DNA from: JAPOUP01 sp965199865
GTDB taxonomy: Bacteria; Pseudomonadota; Alphaproteobacteria; Rhodobacterales; Rhodobacteraceae
Direction of reading: 5' to 3'
Assembly: GCA_965199865.1 (NCBI GenBank)
Contig: CBDATU010000014.1
Span: 310,001-374,000, forward strand
DNA length: 64,000 nt
Shown here: positions 51,341-60,193 of the stretch, in pieces
How positions within the stretch are numbered: position 1 is the stretch's first letter
How the letters are laid out: the number at the start of each line of letters is the position of its first letter
Position numbers and translations under genes: made by a program
The notes under the pieces: model-generated
The model's database searches: none
What the model saw: the letters and a program-made list of their open reading frames with translations, nothing else
What the model was told of the DNA's origin: nothing

Positions 51341-52158
51341 TGCCGCAGGAATGGCGCCCCGAGCACAAACTCTTTCCGTATCAGGTGGGCTTCACCTGTC
51401 CTCCCCGCGACTTCGATGCCGCGCCGTCGGATTTCCTTCGCATCGCGCCGCCCACGGTCGGTGTACATGGCTGGATGATGCATGCGCCAGACTATCGGCA
51501 CGGTCTGGACCAGCGGCGGGAGAATTTCGGAAGGTTGGAGGAATTCGTCCAGTGCATGTCCCTGAATGGCGCTGATGTGGCCGCTCAGGTGGGTTCGAAC
51601 TGGGTTCACGCCAGCGGGTTGGGTGTCAAGGGCATACGCGACCACTGCGAAAGGCTGTCCGACCGGTATGGCGTGGCCTTTCACATGGCCGGATACGCGA
51701 TGGTCGAGGCGCTCCGGCATCTTGGCGCTGAAAAGGTCGCGCTGAACGCGGCGTATCACTGGCCCGAATGGTGGAAGGGAACCGTTGGCTTTCTGCGTGA
51801 AGCGGGGTTCGATGTGGTTTATGCCGCGAATTTCAGGGATCAGGGCTGGTTTGCGTCACAGGAGGAGATCAACGGGAATCGTTGGGTGTTCGAGGGCGAT
51901 CTGGCGCTGAAATCCTTTCTGCATGTGGCCGAACGGGCACCAGAGGCTGACGCTTACCTGATCAACGGCATGTGCAATTTTCGAAGCGGTCCTGGCGGAG
52001 CGCCGCAACGGCCGCTGCATCTGGTGGCGGAGCTTGAGGCTGAACTGGGCAAACCGGTCGTGGGGCATGACACCGCGCTCTACTGGCGGGTGTTCAGGAC
52101 ATTGGGCCTCGCGCCTGAGGGGCGGCACGGACAGCTGCTTGATGGCCTCCATGCATAG
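51340..52158 (+). CDS. Asp/Glu-racemase-superfamily protein (maleate isomerase / arylmalonate decarboxylase-like)
   Basis: A protein of about 272 residues with the alternating alpha/beta repeats of the superfamily: PPTVGVHGWMMHAP, GADVAAQVGSNWVHASG, GVAFHMAGYAMVEALRHLGA, KVALNAAYHWPEWW and, in the second half, AYLINGMCNFRSGPG. The second-half Cys is kept (GMCNFRS) but the first-half Cys position reads VGSNW, so it would have one catalytic Cys, as in arylmalonate decarboxylase rather than two-Cys racemases. It may isomerise or decarboxylate a dicarboxylic intermediate. ATG 51334 is an alternative start. Confidence 0.72.
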   Translation: MPQEWRPEHKLFPYQVGFTCPPRDFDAAPSDFLRIAPPTVGVHGWMMHAPDYRHGLDQRRENFGRLEEFVQCMSLNGADVAAQVGSNWVHASGLGVKGIRDHCERLSDRYGVAFHMAGYAMVEALRHLGAEKVALNAAYHWPEWWKGTVGFLREAGFDVVYAANFRDQGWFASQEEINGNRWVFEGDLALKSFLHVAERAPEADAYLINGMCNFRSGPGGAPQRPLHLVAELEAELGKPVVGHDTALYWRVFRTLGLAPEGRHGQLLDGLHA

Positions 52159-52903
52159 GATCATCGCGCTTTGGGCGGTTCCCCGGTCAACGTCGACTGC
52201 CTTTGAGTGGGCGATGCGTCAGCGCGGCGATCTTGAATGTCTGCATGAGCCCTTTGGAGAGGCATGGTATCAGGGTGAGGAACCGCTCTGGCACCGCTGG
52301 AAGCCAGGAGACAGGACAACGCCGGGGCTAACGCTGGAAAGCGTATGGGATGACCTGCGCCGCCGTGCGGAGAGAGGACCTGTCTTCATCAAGGACTTTC
52401 CACATTATGTCAGCCATATGTGGACGCCTGAGTTTCTCTCTCACTTCTCGCATGCCTTTCTTATCCGCGATCCGGCCAAGACCATTCCATCCATTCAGGC
52501 CAAGTGGCCGAATTTCAATGAGGGAGAGGTCGGATTTCCGGAACAGCGGGCGCTCTTCGACCTGCTGCATGCCCTGCATGGTGTTCCTCCACCGGTGATT
52601 GACAGTGACGACCTGCTGGACAGTCCGGTCGAGATGACGAAGGCATTCTGCGATGCGGTGGGCATTCCGTTCATTGAGGCGGCGCTGAATTGGGAGACTG
52701 GGGGAGATCCATCGGTGTATAGCTGGTGGGATGGCGGCTCGTTCCACGGCAATCTCGCGCGTTCCTCAGGGCTGGCCCGGCAGAAACGGAATTATGTAGA
52801 AATTGGCGATGCACCTGATCGCGTCAGGCAGGTCTATCGTCGGATGAAGCCGCATTACGATCATCTCCACGCGCATAGGCTTCGTACGGAAGGCAGATCA
52901 TGA
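52142..52903 (+). CDS. Sulfotransferase-family-like protein
   Basis: A protein of about 253 residues. The N-terminal HRIIALWAVPRSTSTAFEWA is the PAPS 5'-phosphosulfate loop pattern (PRSTST), and FLIRDPAKTIPSIQAKW has the conserved 3'-phosphate-binding Arg/Ser region of sulfotransferases. The remainder is alpha/beta without other marks. Relatives in bacteria are often annotated only as 'sulfotransferase family'. The start at 52142 overlaps the previous gene by 17 nt, and the end overlaps the aldehyde dehydrogenase by 4 nt, so it is embedded in the operon. Its role in a catabolic pathway is unclear. Confidence 0.7.
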   Translation: MASMHRIIALWAVPRSTSTAFEWAMRQRGDLECLHEPFGEAWYQGEEPLWHRWKPGDRTTPGLTLESVWDDLRRRAERGPVFIKDFPHYVSHMWTPEFLSHFSHAFLIRDPAKTIPSIQAKWPNFNEGEVGFPEQRALFDLLHALHGVPPPVIDSDDLLDSPVEMTKAFCDAVGIPFIEAALNWETGGDPSVYSWWDGGSFHGNLARSSGLARQKRNYVEIGDAPDRVRQVYRRMKPHYDHLHAHRLRTEGRS

Positions 52904-54348
52904 GGCGTTATTGGCGGAACTGGATTGACGGAGAATGGGTAGACGGTGGAGCCGGTCGTCTGGTTGTGGAGAATCCGTCGACAGGTGGGCCGATTTACGA
53001 GCATGCCTGTGCGGATGCGGCAGATGTGGCTAGGGCTGTCGCTTCAGCGCGGGCCTGTCATCAGGGCGGTGCGTTGACCCGCATGCGTCCGATCGAGCGG
53101 GGACGGCTTGTTCAGAAGATGGGACGTTGGATCGCCGAGCATACTGACTGGATCGCTGACATATTGACGCATGAGCAGGGCAAGCCGCTCTGGGAAGCGA
53201 AGAACGAGGTTGCCGGTGCCTGTCGCTATTTCGAGTATTACGGCAACCAGGCCGCACTTGTCGAAGGTCGGTCGATTCCGCTTGGCGCCGGCTATCTGGA
53301 TTATACTGTCCTGGAACCCTATGGCGTTTCGGCCCAGATCATTCCCTGGAATTTCCCGCTGGAGGTCGCCGCGCGTTCCATCGCCGCCGGGTTGGCGACC
53401 GGAAACGCCTGTGTTGTCAAGACGTCCGAACTGACACCCTGTGCTTCGAACTGTTTCGCTCGCGCTGCTGAGGCGGTCGGGCTGCCGAGAGGCGCCCTGC
53501 ATGTCTTCACGGGATTGGGGCCGGACGCGGGCGCGGCGCTGGCATCGCATCCTGACGTAAACCAGATCGTGTTCACCGGATCGGTTGCGACCGGGCAGGC
53601 GATTGCCACTGCCGCCGCGCGGACGGTTGTGCCCTGTGTGCTTGAACTCGGCGGAAAGTCTGCGGCGATCGTATATAACGACGCTGATCTTGAAGAATTC
53701 GAGACCGACGTCAGACGTGGCATCTTCGTGAATGCTGGCCAGATCTGTTCGGCCTTGAGCCGCGTTGTGGCGCATGTAAGCGTGTATGATGAGCTGGTCG
53801 AGCGAATGGCAGGGGTGGCGAAATCCCTGTCGGTCGGCCCTGGCTTCGAACTGCCGGAATTCGGGCCGAATATGGGTCCGATGATTTCCGCAAAGCAGCG
53901 TGACCGAGCCGTTGACATGGTGGCTGAAGCCGAACGGGAAGGCGTTGTGGTTGTCACTGGCGGTCGAAGGCCGAATCTTCCCGGATATTTCATGGAGCCC
54001 ACGGTGCTGAGCGGTGTTGAGCCTGGGATGCGCGTTGCCCAGGAGGAGATTTTCGGGCCCGTTGTCAGCATGCTTAGGTTTGATGAAGAGGCGGAAGCCA
54101 TCAGCATCGCCAACGGAACGGGATACGGACTCGTGGCGGGGGTGTTCACCCGCGAGCTGGATCGGGCGGCTCGTGCGGTGCGGGCGCTCCGGGCCGGGCA
54201 GGTCTTTGTCAATGAATGGTTTGCGGGCGGGGTGGAGACCCCGTTTGGTGGCTATGGCAAATCTGGCTACGGTCGCGAGAAAGGGCGCGAGGCATTGATG
54301 AATTACGTCCAGACCAAGAACGTGGCTATCAGGATCAGGGAAACATAA
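52900..54348 (+). CDS. NAD(P)-dependent aldehyde dehydrogenase
   Basis: A 482-residue ALDH-superfamily enzyme. Motifs are IIPWNFPLEVAARSIAAGLA (cofactor site), VFTGSVATGQAIA, VLELGGKSA with the catalytic Glu (about 249) and FVNAGQICSALSRV with the nucleophilic Cys (about 283), and a PFGGYGKSGYGREKG C-terminal motif. Relatives include betaine-aldehyde, succinate-semialdehyde and gamma-amino-aldehyde dehydrogenases. In this cluster it probably oxidises an aldehyde produced after demethylation or ring opening. It overlaps the previous gene by 4 nt and the next by 1 nt. Confidence 0.92.
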   Translation: MRRYWRNWIDGEWVDGGAGRLVVENPSTGGPIYEHACADAADVARAVASARACHQGGALTRMRPIERGRLVQKMGRWIAEHTDWIADILTHEQGKPLWEAKNEVAGACRYFEYYGNQAALVEGRSIPLGAGYLDYTVLEPYGVSAQIIPWNFPLEVAARSIAAGLATGNACVVKTSELTPCASNCFARAAEAVGLPRGALHVFTGLGPDAGAALASHPDVNQIVFTGSVATGQAIATAAARTVVPCVLELGGKSAAIVYNDADLEEFETDVRRGIFVNAGQICSALSRVVAHVSVYDELVERMAGVAKSLSVGPGFELPEFGPNMGPMISAKQRDRAVDMVAEAEREGVVVVTGGRRPNLPGYFMEPTVLSGVEPGMRVAQEEIFGPVVSMLRFDEEAEAISIANGTGYGLVAGVFTRELDRAARAVRALRAGQVFVNEWFAGGVETPFGGYGKSGYGREKGREALMNYVQTKNVAIRIRET

Positions 54349-54725
54349 TGGAAGAATTGTTCGAAATTGGGCTTGAACGGCGCAAGGCGACACTCGGCGA
54401 TGAATATGTAGAGAAAAATCTCGCGGCCGCTGACGACTTCACACGCCCGTTCCAGGAGGCGATGACCGCCTGGTGCTGGGGATTTGGCTGGGGTGATGAA
54501 GCTGTCGATGCAAAGACACGAAGCATGATGAATCTTGCGATGATCGGCGCACTTGGAAAGATGCGCGAATGGGAGGTTCATTGCCACGGTGCGTTGAACA
54601 ATGGCGTGACCAAGGAAGAGATCCGCGCAGCCATCCATGTGGTTGGCATCTACTGCGGCGTGCCCCAGGCGCTCGAGTGCTTTCGGGTCGCACGCAGCGT
54701 TCTGGAAGAACGGGGGCTTCTCTGA
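54348..54725 (+). CDS. Carboxymuconolactone-decarboxylase-family protein
   Basis: A 125-residue AhpD/CMD-fold protein: FQEAMTAWCWGFGWGDEAVD, the central TRSMMNLAMIGALGKMREW helix, VHCHGALNNGVTKEEIRAAI and HVVGIYCGVPQALE. This is the pattern of 4-carboxymuconolactone decarboxylase (PcaC). There is no CxxC, so it is not a peroxidatic AhpD. A true PcaC role is unlikely outside a protocatechuate operon; a related lactone or decarboxylation step in the cluster's pathway is the inference. ATG 54348 shares one base with the ALDH stop (TAATG). Confidence 0.88.
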   Translation: MEELFEIGLERRKATLGDEYVEKNLAAADDFTRPFQEAMTAWCWGFGWGDEAVDAKTRSMMNLAMIGALGKMREWEVHCHGALNNGVTKEEIRAAIHVVGIYCGVPQALECFRVARSVLEERGLL

Positions 54726-54754
54726 GAAGGGGGGGCGTCGCTGTCATTGCCTCC

Positions 54755-55564
54755 CTAGAAACTGACATTGACGTCCTTCAGGTTCAGGGAATTGATCAGG
54801 TCACGGAGCTCCTGCCGCGCTGCGACCATTGAGATGCTGAAACGTCGAGATCCGACATCCTGCAGATCCAGCAGTGTCAGCCCCCGCGGAAACAGTTCCC
54901 GAAAGGTTACCCGTTCCGAAAAGCCTGGTGCCAGACGGAATCCTATACGCTTGGATAGTTCGACCAACGCATCGTTCACTTTCCTTCGGTTGATCATCTG
55001 CTGCACACCTAACCGGTTGCGCACCACGACCCAATCGGCCGGCGGATGACCTGCCTTGGCCCGCAGTTGGCGGGCCGTCCAGACCATCTCGGAATAAACG
55101 GATGGTCCGAGGACCTTGTTTGATTCGCCATCGATTCGGGCGAGAAGGTCGAAGTCGACGAAGCTGTCGTTCATCGGGGTAATCAGCGTGTCAGCGAGTG
55201 CGTGGGCACCGTAGCTGAGCCGCGTGTGCGAACCCGGACAATCGATCAGGATGAATTCCGAATCCTTCTCGAGGGCGTCCACGGCCATCGCCAGTCTTCG
55301 GTCGTCGGGATCTTCCCCGGCTTCTAGATCGTGTTCATCCACATCTGGAAGATCGCGGAAACACGGAATCGGGAGGTCGATTCCGTGCTTTGTCATGTAA
55401 TTCTGGCGGTTTTCCAGATATCGGGTCAACGTCTTCTGCCGTACATCAAGATCGATTGCTCCGATACGGTGACCGATTCGGGCCAGAGCGACCGCAAGAT
55501 GCATCGCTACCGTCGACTTTCCGGCTCCGCCCTTTTCATTTCCGACAACGATGAATCGCGCCAC
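54755..55564 (-). CDS. mipZ: MipZ-like cell-division-site positioning ATPase
   Basis: A protein of about 269 residues that reads like Caulobacter MipZ: the deviant Walker A loop VVGNEKGGAGKSTVAMHLAV, AIDLDVRQKTLTRYLENR, FILIDCPGSHTRLSYGAHAL, TPMNDSFVDFDLLARID, DWVVVRNRL, FRELFPRGLTLLDL and AARQELRDLINSL. It forms a gradient from the ParB-bound pole and inhibits FtsZ assembly. I chose the GTG at 55564 (product begins VARFIVVGNEKGG) because the family starts there and GGAG precedes it; the frame upstream passes through an IS256 remnant. Intact. Confidence 0.85.
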   Translation of the reverse strand: MARFIVVGNEKGGAGKSTVAMHLAVALARIGHRIGAIDLDVRQKTLTRYLENRQNYMTKHGIDLPIPCFRDLPDVDEHDLEAGEDPDDRRLAMAVDALEKDSEFILIDCPGSHTRLSYGAHALADTLITPMNDSFVDFDLLARIDGESNKVLGPSVYSEMVWTARQLRAKAGHPPADWVVVRNRLGVQQMINRRKVNDALVELSKRIGFRLAPGFSERVTFRELFPRGLTLLDLQDVGSRRFSISMVAARQELRDLINSLNLKDVNVSF

Positions 55565-55689
55565 TGCCTGCTCCAGGTTTTCCACCGTCTGTTTCAGCCA
55601 CCTGCTATAGGTTGTGGCGGAAGCATTGGGAAGCGGTTGATTTTTCCGAGTGCGAAAACGCCCCGTCCATTGTTTCGGTGACTGGCTGA

Positions 55690-55910
55690 CGCGGCCGCCC
55701 CGATCAATCGGTGCGGAGACCAACGTCACCGAACGCCTGAACGGAAATTCGACAACAGGGCAGGATCCAGACTGTGCTGCCCTGCACGACGGCCGTTCCC
55801 GTTCCGCTTTGGGCGCTTCTGGCATCCGGCCAGATCCTGATGCGGAATGTTGATCGCCAGCAGATCTTTTCCCAGCCAGTTGAGCCCATGGTGCCAGCAG
55901 TTCGTTCACG
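55690..55910 (+). pseudogene. IS256-family transposase C-terminal remnant
   Basis: Conceptual translation gives ERLNGNS after one frame and, after a shift, an IRTQTVLPCTTAVPVPLWAL-like stretch, ASGQILMRNVDRQQIFSQPV, EPMVPAV. It is the same region of an IS256-family transposase as the remnant at 8868-9192, but more decayed. No ends were found. It lies about 125 bp upstream of mipZ on the opposite strand. Confidence 0.6.
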
Positions 55911-56974
55911 CGGGAGTGGGCCTTGATTCATTCCTGTTCTCGTTGCGGGAGAAAGTCGATGGCTTCGGGGACACCCCCATGGTCCTTGGGGACCGTCCGC
56001 TGGAAGACAGGCTCTTATGCATGATCCAGTAGTGAAAAGACTGAGGTCGCTCGGTGCCTTGTGAGCCTTCTTCCTCGTGAGCGCCGCAGCGATTTAAAGC
56101 GCTGTTTGAATCGAAGTGCGGCAAAGGATTTTGCGTTATCTGCAGGAGAGCGGGAACCGATTCGATGGCCGTCCACTTTGAGTGGCGAGAGCCAGAAGCC
56201 GAATGGAAGGGCGGCGACCACATGCGAACGGTTGATCGGATCCCTCTGCTGGCCCAGCCTCGAATTCATCTGAGCCATCTTTGGCGCATCCTGTCGTCAA
56301 ATTCGGTATCGACCCATCATGCCATACCGGGCCGAAATTCGCCGCAAGACACACGTCCATCGCGTTGCACAGTGTTACCTCTTGAGGATCCTGCAGCGAC
56401 CCGTTGAGGGAGGCGCAAATGGTGGTGTTCCCGGTATAAGGGAGCATGGTGCCCTCGGGGTGACCGTCCCTTGCGTTGGAATAGGTTCTGAACCGTTCAG
56501 GGGATAGCGCCGTCTCCAGCTTTCGTAGCGAATCTCGCCACAGGCGTAATCCTCCGCGACCGAATCTGCGTCACAAAAATTTACATACAAGGTCTCATTT
56601 GTTTCCGCAGTGTCTTGACTTATCTGTCCCCGCGCCCCAACATTTCATCGGTAAACCCCGGGTCCGCCTCTGCCTGCATGCGCCCGGGGTATTGCTTTCG
56701 TGTTCTCTGATTCCCACGCCGTGGCTGGAACCCGGTTTCGCGACTGCCTTGCAGACGTTCTTCGTGTTCTCCTAGAATTCCCGTACCCTTGGCTCAAGAA
56801 CCTTCAGCCTTTCGACCTGTTCGGCTTCGTTTTGTGTCGTGTGAATGAATGTCTTGCACGAAATTCGTCGCGAAGCCAGAATCATGAAGTGATAGCAGGA
56901 GGTTACGTCCGGCCTTGCGATATCTGCTGGATAACGCCATGGTAATGCATGAAAAATGCATGAAAGCCGGATGA
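55911..56974. other. Gene-free stretch upstream of a Fic gene
   Basis: About 1,060 bp with only shadow frames. The minus-strand frame at 56136-56447 (LPYTGNTTICASLNGSLQDP) is the most protein-like but has no ribosome-binding site and no family I know. Contains the hairpin at 56655-56690. Just before the fic gene, GCATGAAAAATGCATGAAAGCCGGATGAATGCAT has repeated ATGCAT/ATGAA units that could bind a regulator such as the Fic protein's own helix-turn-helix. Confidence 0.4.
56655..56690. terminator. Strong GC hairpin
   Basis: ACCCCGGG at 56655-56662 pairs perfectly with CCCGGGGT at 56683-56690 around a 20-nt loop. A weakly T-rich stretch (ATTGCTTTCG) follows on the plus strand. No gene ends nearby, so it may be the terminator of a lost gene. 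Confidence 0.4.
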
Positions 56975-58360
56975 ATGCATCCAGTACTGTATATTCAGAC
57001 CCTAAGCAGGAACGAGAAGCTTGTCATGGGCCAGCTTCTGCGTGCGAAAGAACCTGCGACGCAGGCGGCGCTGATGAAGGACATGGCCACGGACTTAAGC
57101 CAGTCGACCGTATCAAGGGCGATGAAGTCGCTCATGAAGAACGGCGTGGTTCTGAAGACCGGTCATACGAAGGGGTCGCGTTTCGTGTTAAGTGAAGAGG
57201 CGCGGCGGTTTGCGATACCTCCGCATCTGAGGACACCGGTCCCATTCGATCGGGCGCGGATTTCAGCCTATGTTCCGAACAGGACGCGATGGTTGCATCC
57301 AGCTGCGCACAGCCGGATGGAAATGGCCGCTGGCGCGCACCGGTCGGTCCTTGATGCCTCAAGCTACAGTCAGATGATCGCCGAGCGCTTCATGATTGAC
57401 CTGAGTTGGGCGTCATCGAATCTCGAGGGCAACACCTACGACCACCTCAGCGCCGAAGTGCTTCTGAAATACGGCCAGGCGGCAGAAGGAAAGAGCGCCT
57501 TTGAGACCAGGATGCTGCTGAATCACAAGGCGGCGATTGAAATGATGATCAGGCGCGTTGGCCAGGGACTGCCCGACGCAAGCGACGCCCATCGTCTCCA
57601 TTCAGTCATGATGGACGGATTGATCGAGCCTGTGCATCTTGGACGCATCCGGAAGGAATGGGTTGGCGTGACGTCGACATCATACTGGCCCAGCAGCGAC
57701 CGGAATGAATTGGCCCGAGCGCAGGACGAGATGCTCGAAAAAGCGGGCCGGATCGAAGATCCGTTCGAGGCCAGTTTCTTCCTGCTTGTCGGCAGCGCGT
57801 ATATCCAGCCCTACATTGATGGTAACAAGCGCATGGGGCGCATCCTTGCAAACGCAGCCCTGCTCGAACGCGGCATGCCTCCCCTATCATTCGTGGAGCT
57901 GGACAGAAGGGCATATATCCTCGGACTGCTAGCCTTCTACGAGATCGGAGATTCGGAGATTCTGTCCGACGCCATCGCGCACAGCTATGAATGCACGGCC
58001 CCACATTTTGCGCGAATGGTGTCGGGACAGCGGCTGCCGAGTCAGGTCGAGCTTGGATTTAGCAGGGAGATCAAGTCAGCCATCGCCCGGATTGTCCGCG
58101 ACGGCGAGGAAATGGAAGCCGCGCTTGACGCTCTTCCTGTCGATAAGAAAGGCTCCGTTCGTGACGAGATCGAGTCCTTTGTCATGGAGCGGCTTGAAGC
58201 CATGTCGCCGTTCCACGCACCAATCTACGGGATTGAGGAAGATGAGGTCACAGCCTGGCTGGCTGGTTCCGCGAAACCGCCCAGAAAGGATGATCTCTTG
58301 CGGATTGATGATGGACCCACCCTGACCGAAGATGGGGACATAGGTGGCGGGCCATCCTGA
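56975..58360 (+). CDS. Fic-family protein with N-terminal helix-turn-helix and a His-less Fic loop
   Basis: A 461-residue protein. Residues ~10-75 are a MarR-like winged helix (TQAALMKDMATDLSQSTVSR, AMKSLMKNGVVLKT). The inhibitory motif is SSNLEGN (147-153). The Fic active-site loop, normally HPFxxGNGRxGR, reads QPYIDGNKRMGR (278-289): the catalytic His is Gln and the second Gly is Lys. The fold is otherwise intact, with QxxIDGNKR resembling a sub-branch of bacterial Fic proteins that have QPF..NKR. AMP transfer by the usual mechanism is therefore doubtful; it could act as a regulator. It is alone, with a repeat-rich upstream region. Confidence 0.85.
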   Translation: MHPVLYIQTLSRNEKLVMGQLLRAKEPATQAALMKDMATDLSQSTVSRAMKSLMKNGVVLKTGHTKGSRFVLSEEARRFAIPPHLRTPVPFDRARISAYVPNRTRWLHPAAHSRMEMAAGAHRSVLDASSYSQMIAERFMIDLSWASSNLEGNTYDHLSAEVLLKYGQAAEGKSAFETRMLLNHKAAIEMMIRRVGQGLPDASDAHRLHSVMMDGLIEPVHLGRIRKEWVGVTSTSYWPSSDRNELARAQDEMLEKAGRIEDPFEASFFLLVGSAYIQPYIDGNKRMGRILANAALLERGMPPLSFVELDRRAYILGLLAFYEIGDSEILSDAIAHSYECTAPHFARMVSGQRLPSQVELGFSREIKSAIARIVRDGEEMEAALDALPVDKKGSVRDEIESFVMERLEAMSPFHAPIYGIEEDEVTAWLAGSAKPPRKDDLLRIDDGPTLTEDGDIGGGPS

Positions 58361-58639
58361 ATGCCTCCCGGTGTGACGCCGACGTGGTGAGCGCGGCGAA
58401 ATCCCTGTTCGCGGATAAAGTGGGTTCAGCCCGATGACTGCAAGCCGGGCGATTATGACTGCAGGTCACTACACATCAAGGCTCTTTCCACTCCGAGAAA
58501 ACCGGATAGGCAGCGGATTCATTGCGCTCTCAGATCCGACATTTCTCCGGGTAAGCCGCATCTGCATGATCCTCGCGCCCATTGCTCAACGCTGCTTCTC
58601 CATGCCCGGGCAGCCGTGTTCCGTAAGAAGGCTTACCGC

Positions 58640-58849
58640 TTACGACCGCACCGTGGGCCCCTTCCCGGCGTTTCCCGAGGGGACGGGTTTGGGTTTGTAC
58701 GGCTGCGGAGGAGGAGGGCGCGACAATAGCATCGAGCTTGGGTTCCTGTTGATCCCGCCGCCTCTCTCGATGCTTTCCGTTATCGGGCGAATGCTGCCAT
58801 TCGACTGTGGAGGTTTCGAACCGGTTTTCATCGTAGGTGTTTCCCTCAT
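58640..58849 (-). CDS. Small proline-rich protein coupled to the DUF6338 gene
   Basis: A 69-residue basic, Pro/Gly/Ser-rich protein (KPPQSNGSIRPITESIERGG, then RPPPPQPYKPKPVPSGN). Its ATG overlaps the stop of the DUF6338 gene by 4 nt (ATGA), so it is probably translated with it. It has no membrane segment. A small disordered protein with a DUF6338 partner looks plausible, but I cannot name a family. Confidence 0.5.
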   Translation of the reverse strand: MRETPTMKTGSKPPQSNGSIRPITESIERGGGINRNPSSMLLSRPPPPQPYKPKPVPSGNAGKGPTVRS

Positions 58850-59511
58850 TTCGGACTGCCAGGTTTTATCATAGCATCGGTGACTGGAAATTCCGGCGTC
58901 ATGCTTTTCGGTTCGCGCGCGAGATATAGGCGCGTCACCTCGACCGTTCGCTCACCGGTCAGTGTATCGAAACCCTGGACCTGGCTCAGAACCAGCTCGC
59001 GCAGCCCTGGCGCCTGCGAGAACACCTCGACGTAGCCCGAGAACGTCTGGCCGGTCTGCTCGTCGCGCACGTTTACGTACACCGAAGTCGGATCGTCCGA
59101 GCTTAGCAGAAAGTCCCATACATCTTCGTCGCCGTAACGCTTCGTGGCACCGATCCACTGTAGGAACCGTATCACTAATCCATGACGCTGGATCTTCAGC
59201 CATATGGGCGCGAGCACGACCGACACCGCAGTAGCGACAAGGATATCGTCCACCACTGAGCGCTGCAGGGACTGCGGGGTCGCTTCGTCGTCGAATGTCG
59301 CTGCCGTCAGGTCGAATGTCGCGACCGCTGACAACCATGGAATGAGGTATATGAGATAGGTTACCAGATAGGCGACCAGGCCGAAAACGAAGACACTGAC
59401 CACGAGTTCCAATTGGGAAGGCTTCGCCTCCCGTGCGTAGCGTGCGTCGAGGCGTGCCCAGATAATCCCCGGAAGAAAGATCAGGGCAAGCGTCAATATC
59501 AGTGTGTTCAT
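58846..59511 (-). CDS. DUF6338-family membrane protein
   Basis: A 221-residue protein with a single N-terminal membrane helix that may act as a signal anchor (MNTLILTLALIFLPGIIWAR), a second pair of hydrophobic segments at ~38-65, a third at ~88-105, and a cytoplasmic domain: DVWDFLLSSDDPTSVYVNVR, FSGYVEVFSQAPGLREL and VTRLYLAREP. This is the layout of DUF6338 proteins, which occur in defence-rich and genomic-island contexts but have no known biochemical role. It is followed by the small proline-rich gene. Confidence 0.7.
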   Translation of the reverse strand: MNTLILTLALIFLPGIIWARLDARYAREAKPSQLELVVSVFVFGLVAYLVTYLIYLIPWLSAVATFDLTAATFDDEATPQSLQRSVVDDILVATAVSVVLAPIWLKIQRHGLVIRFLQWIGATKRYGDEDVWDFLLSSDDPTSVYVNVRDEQTGQTFSGYVEVFSQAPGLRELVLSQVQGFDTLTGERTVEVTRLYLAREPKSMTPEFPVTDAMIKPGSPK

Positions 59512-60193
59512 GAAGCGCTCCTCTTACGCTTGGATTCCCGGTCTAAACCCGATATACTGAACAGCATCTTATTGATCTTTCGACACTATTCACCGGCACC
59601 CGAATCAGTGCCAGGATCATCGCCGGGTGTTGCGCTTCGGAGCCGGAACATCTGGCTGCCACACCGGAGTTTTCCACAGCATCCATCCTTTGATTCTTTT
59701 CATGAAGAAAGACATACAAGTGGCCCGGGGAATGGAAGTCCATGGATGCTCACGGAAAGCCCACCCGAGCCAGATGTCGCGGGACGCCGCCATCGGCTGG
59801 TCAGGAGGAGCACGCACCTGCTTTCGGTGAACCGCTCAACTCCAGATCACTTGCATCGCAATCAACAGGCGCCGGTTTGGCCAGGGACAACCGACAGTCT
59901 ACAGAGAATCAAAATGGTGACGCATCTTCCTAGCCATCAGAAGCCGGCGCTCCTTCAGGAATCTGTCGTAATCTTCAATCCTGACGCGTCGAGGCACTGG
60001 GTTATGTAGTGAGCCTGCGGATCTGTCCGTACCCAGTGACCCTAGTCGGCCTGGAAGCTGCCGGAACCGGGGTCGATGGTGGGTTTCGTTCGGCCACTGA
60101 GACCCTGGAAGCAGCGCTCGCCCGGCATGCTGACATGCCAGAGGCGCCGAATGAGTCAGCGCCTCCGTTTTGCCGCACATATATATACTGGCT
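59512..60193. other. Gene-free boundary between accessory and housekeeping blocks
   Basis: About 680 bp between the DUF6338 gene and rpmE. Open frames here are shadows without ribosome-binding sites. It should contain the terminator of the ribosomal operon, but I found no textbook hairpin plus T-run immediately after rpmE. Confidence 0.4.

Noticed and set aside
51126..51575. 149-codon plus-strand frame between the Rieske and racemase-like genes
   Set aside because: It overlaps both genes out of frame; the neighbours' motifs show the correct frames.
53044..54393. 449-codon minus-strand frame
   Set aside because: Lies antisense to the aldehyde dehydrogenase, whose catalytic motifs are all present on the plus strand.
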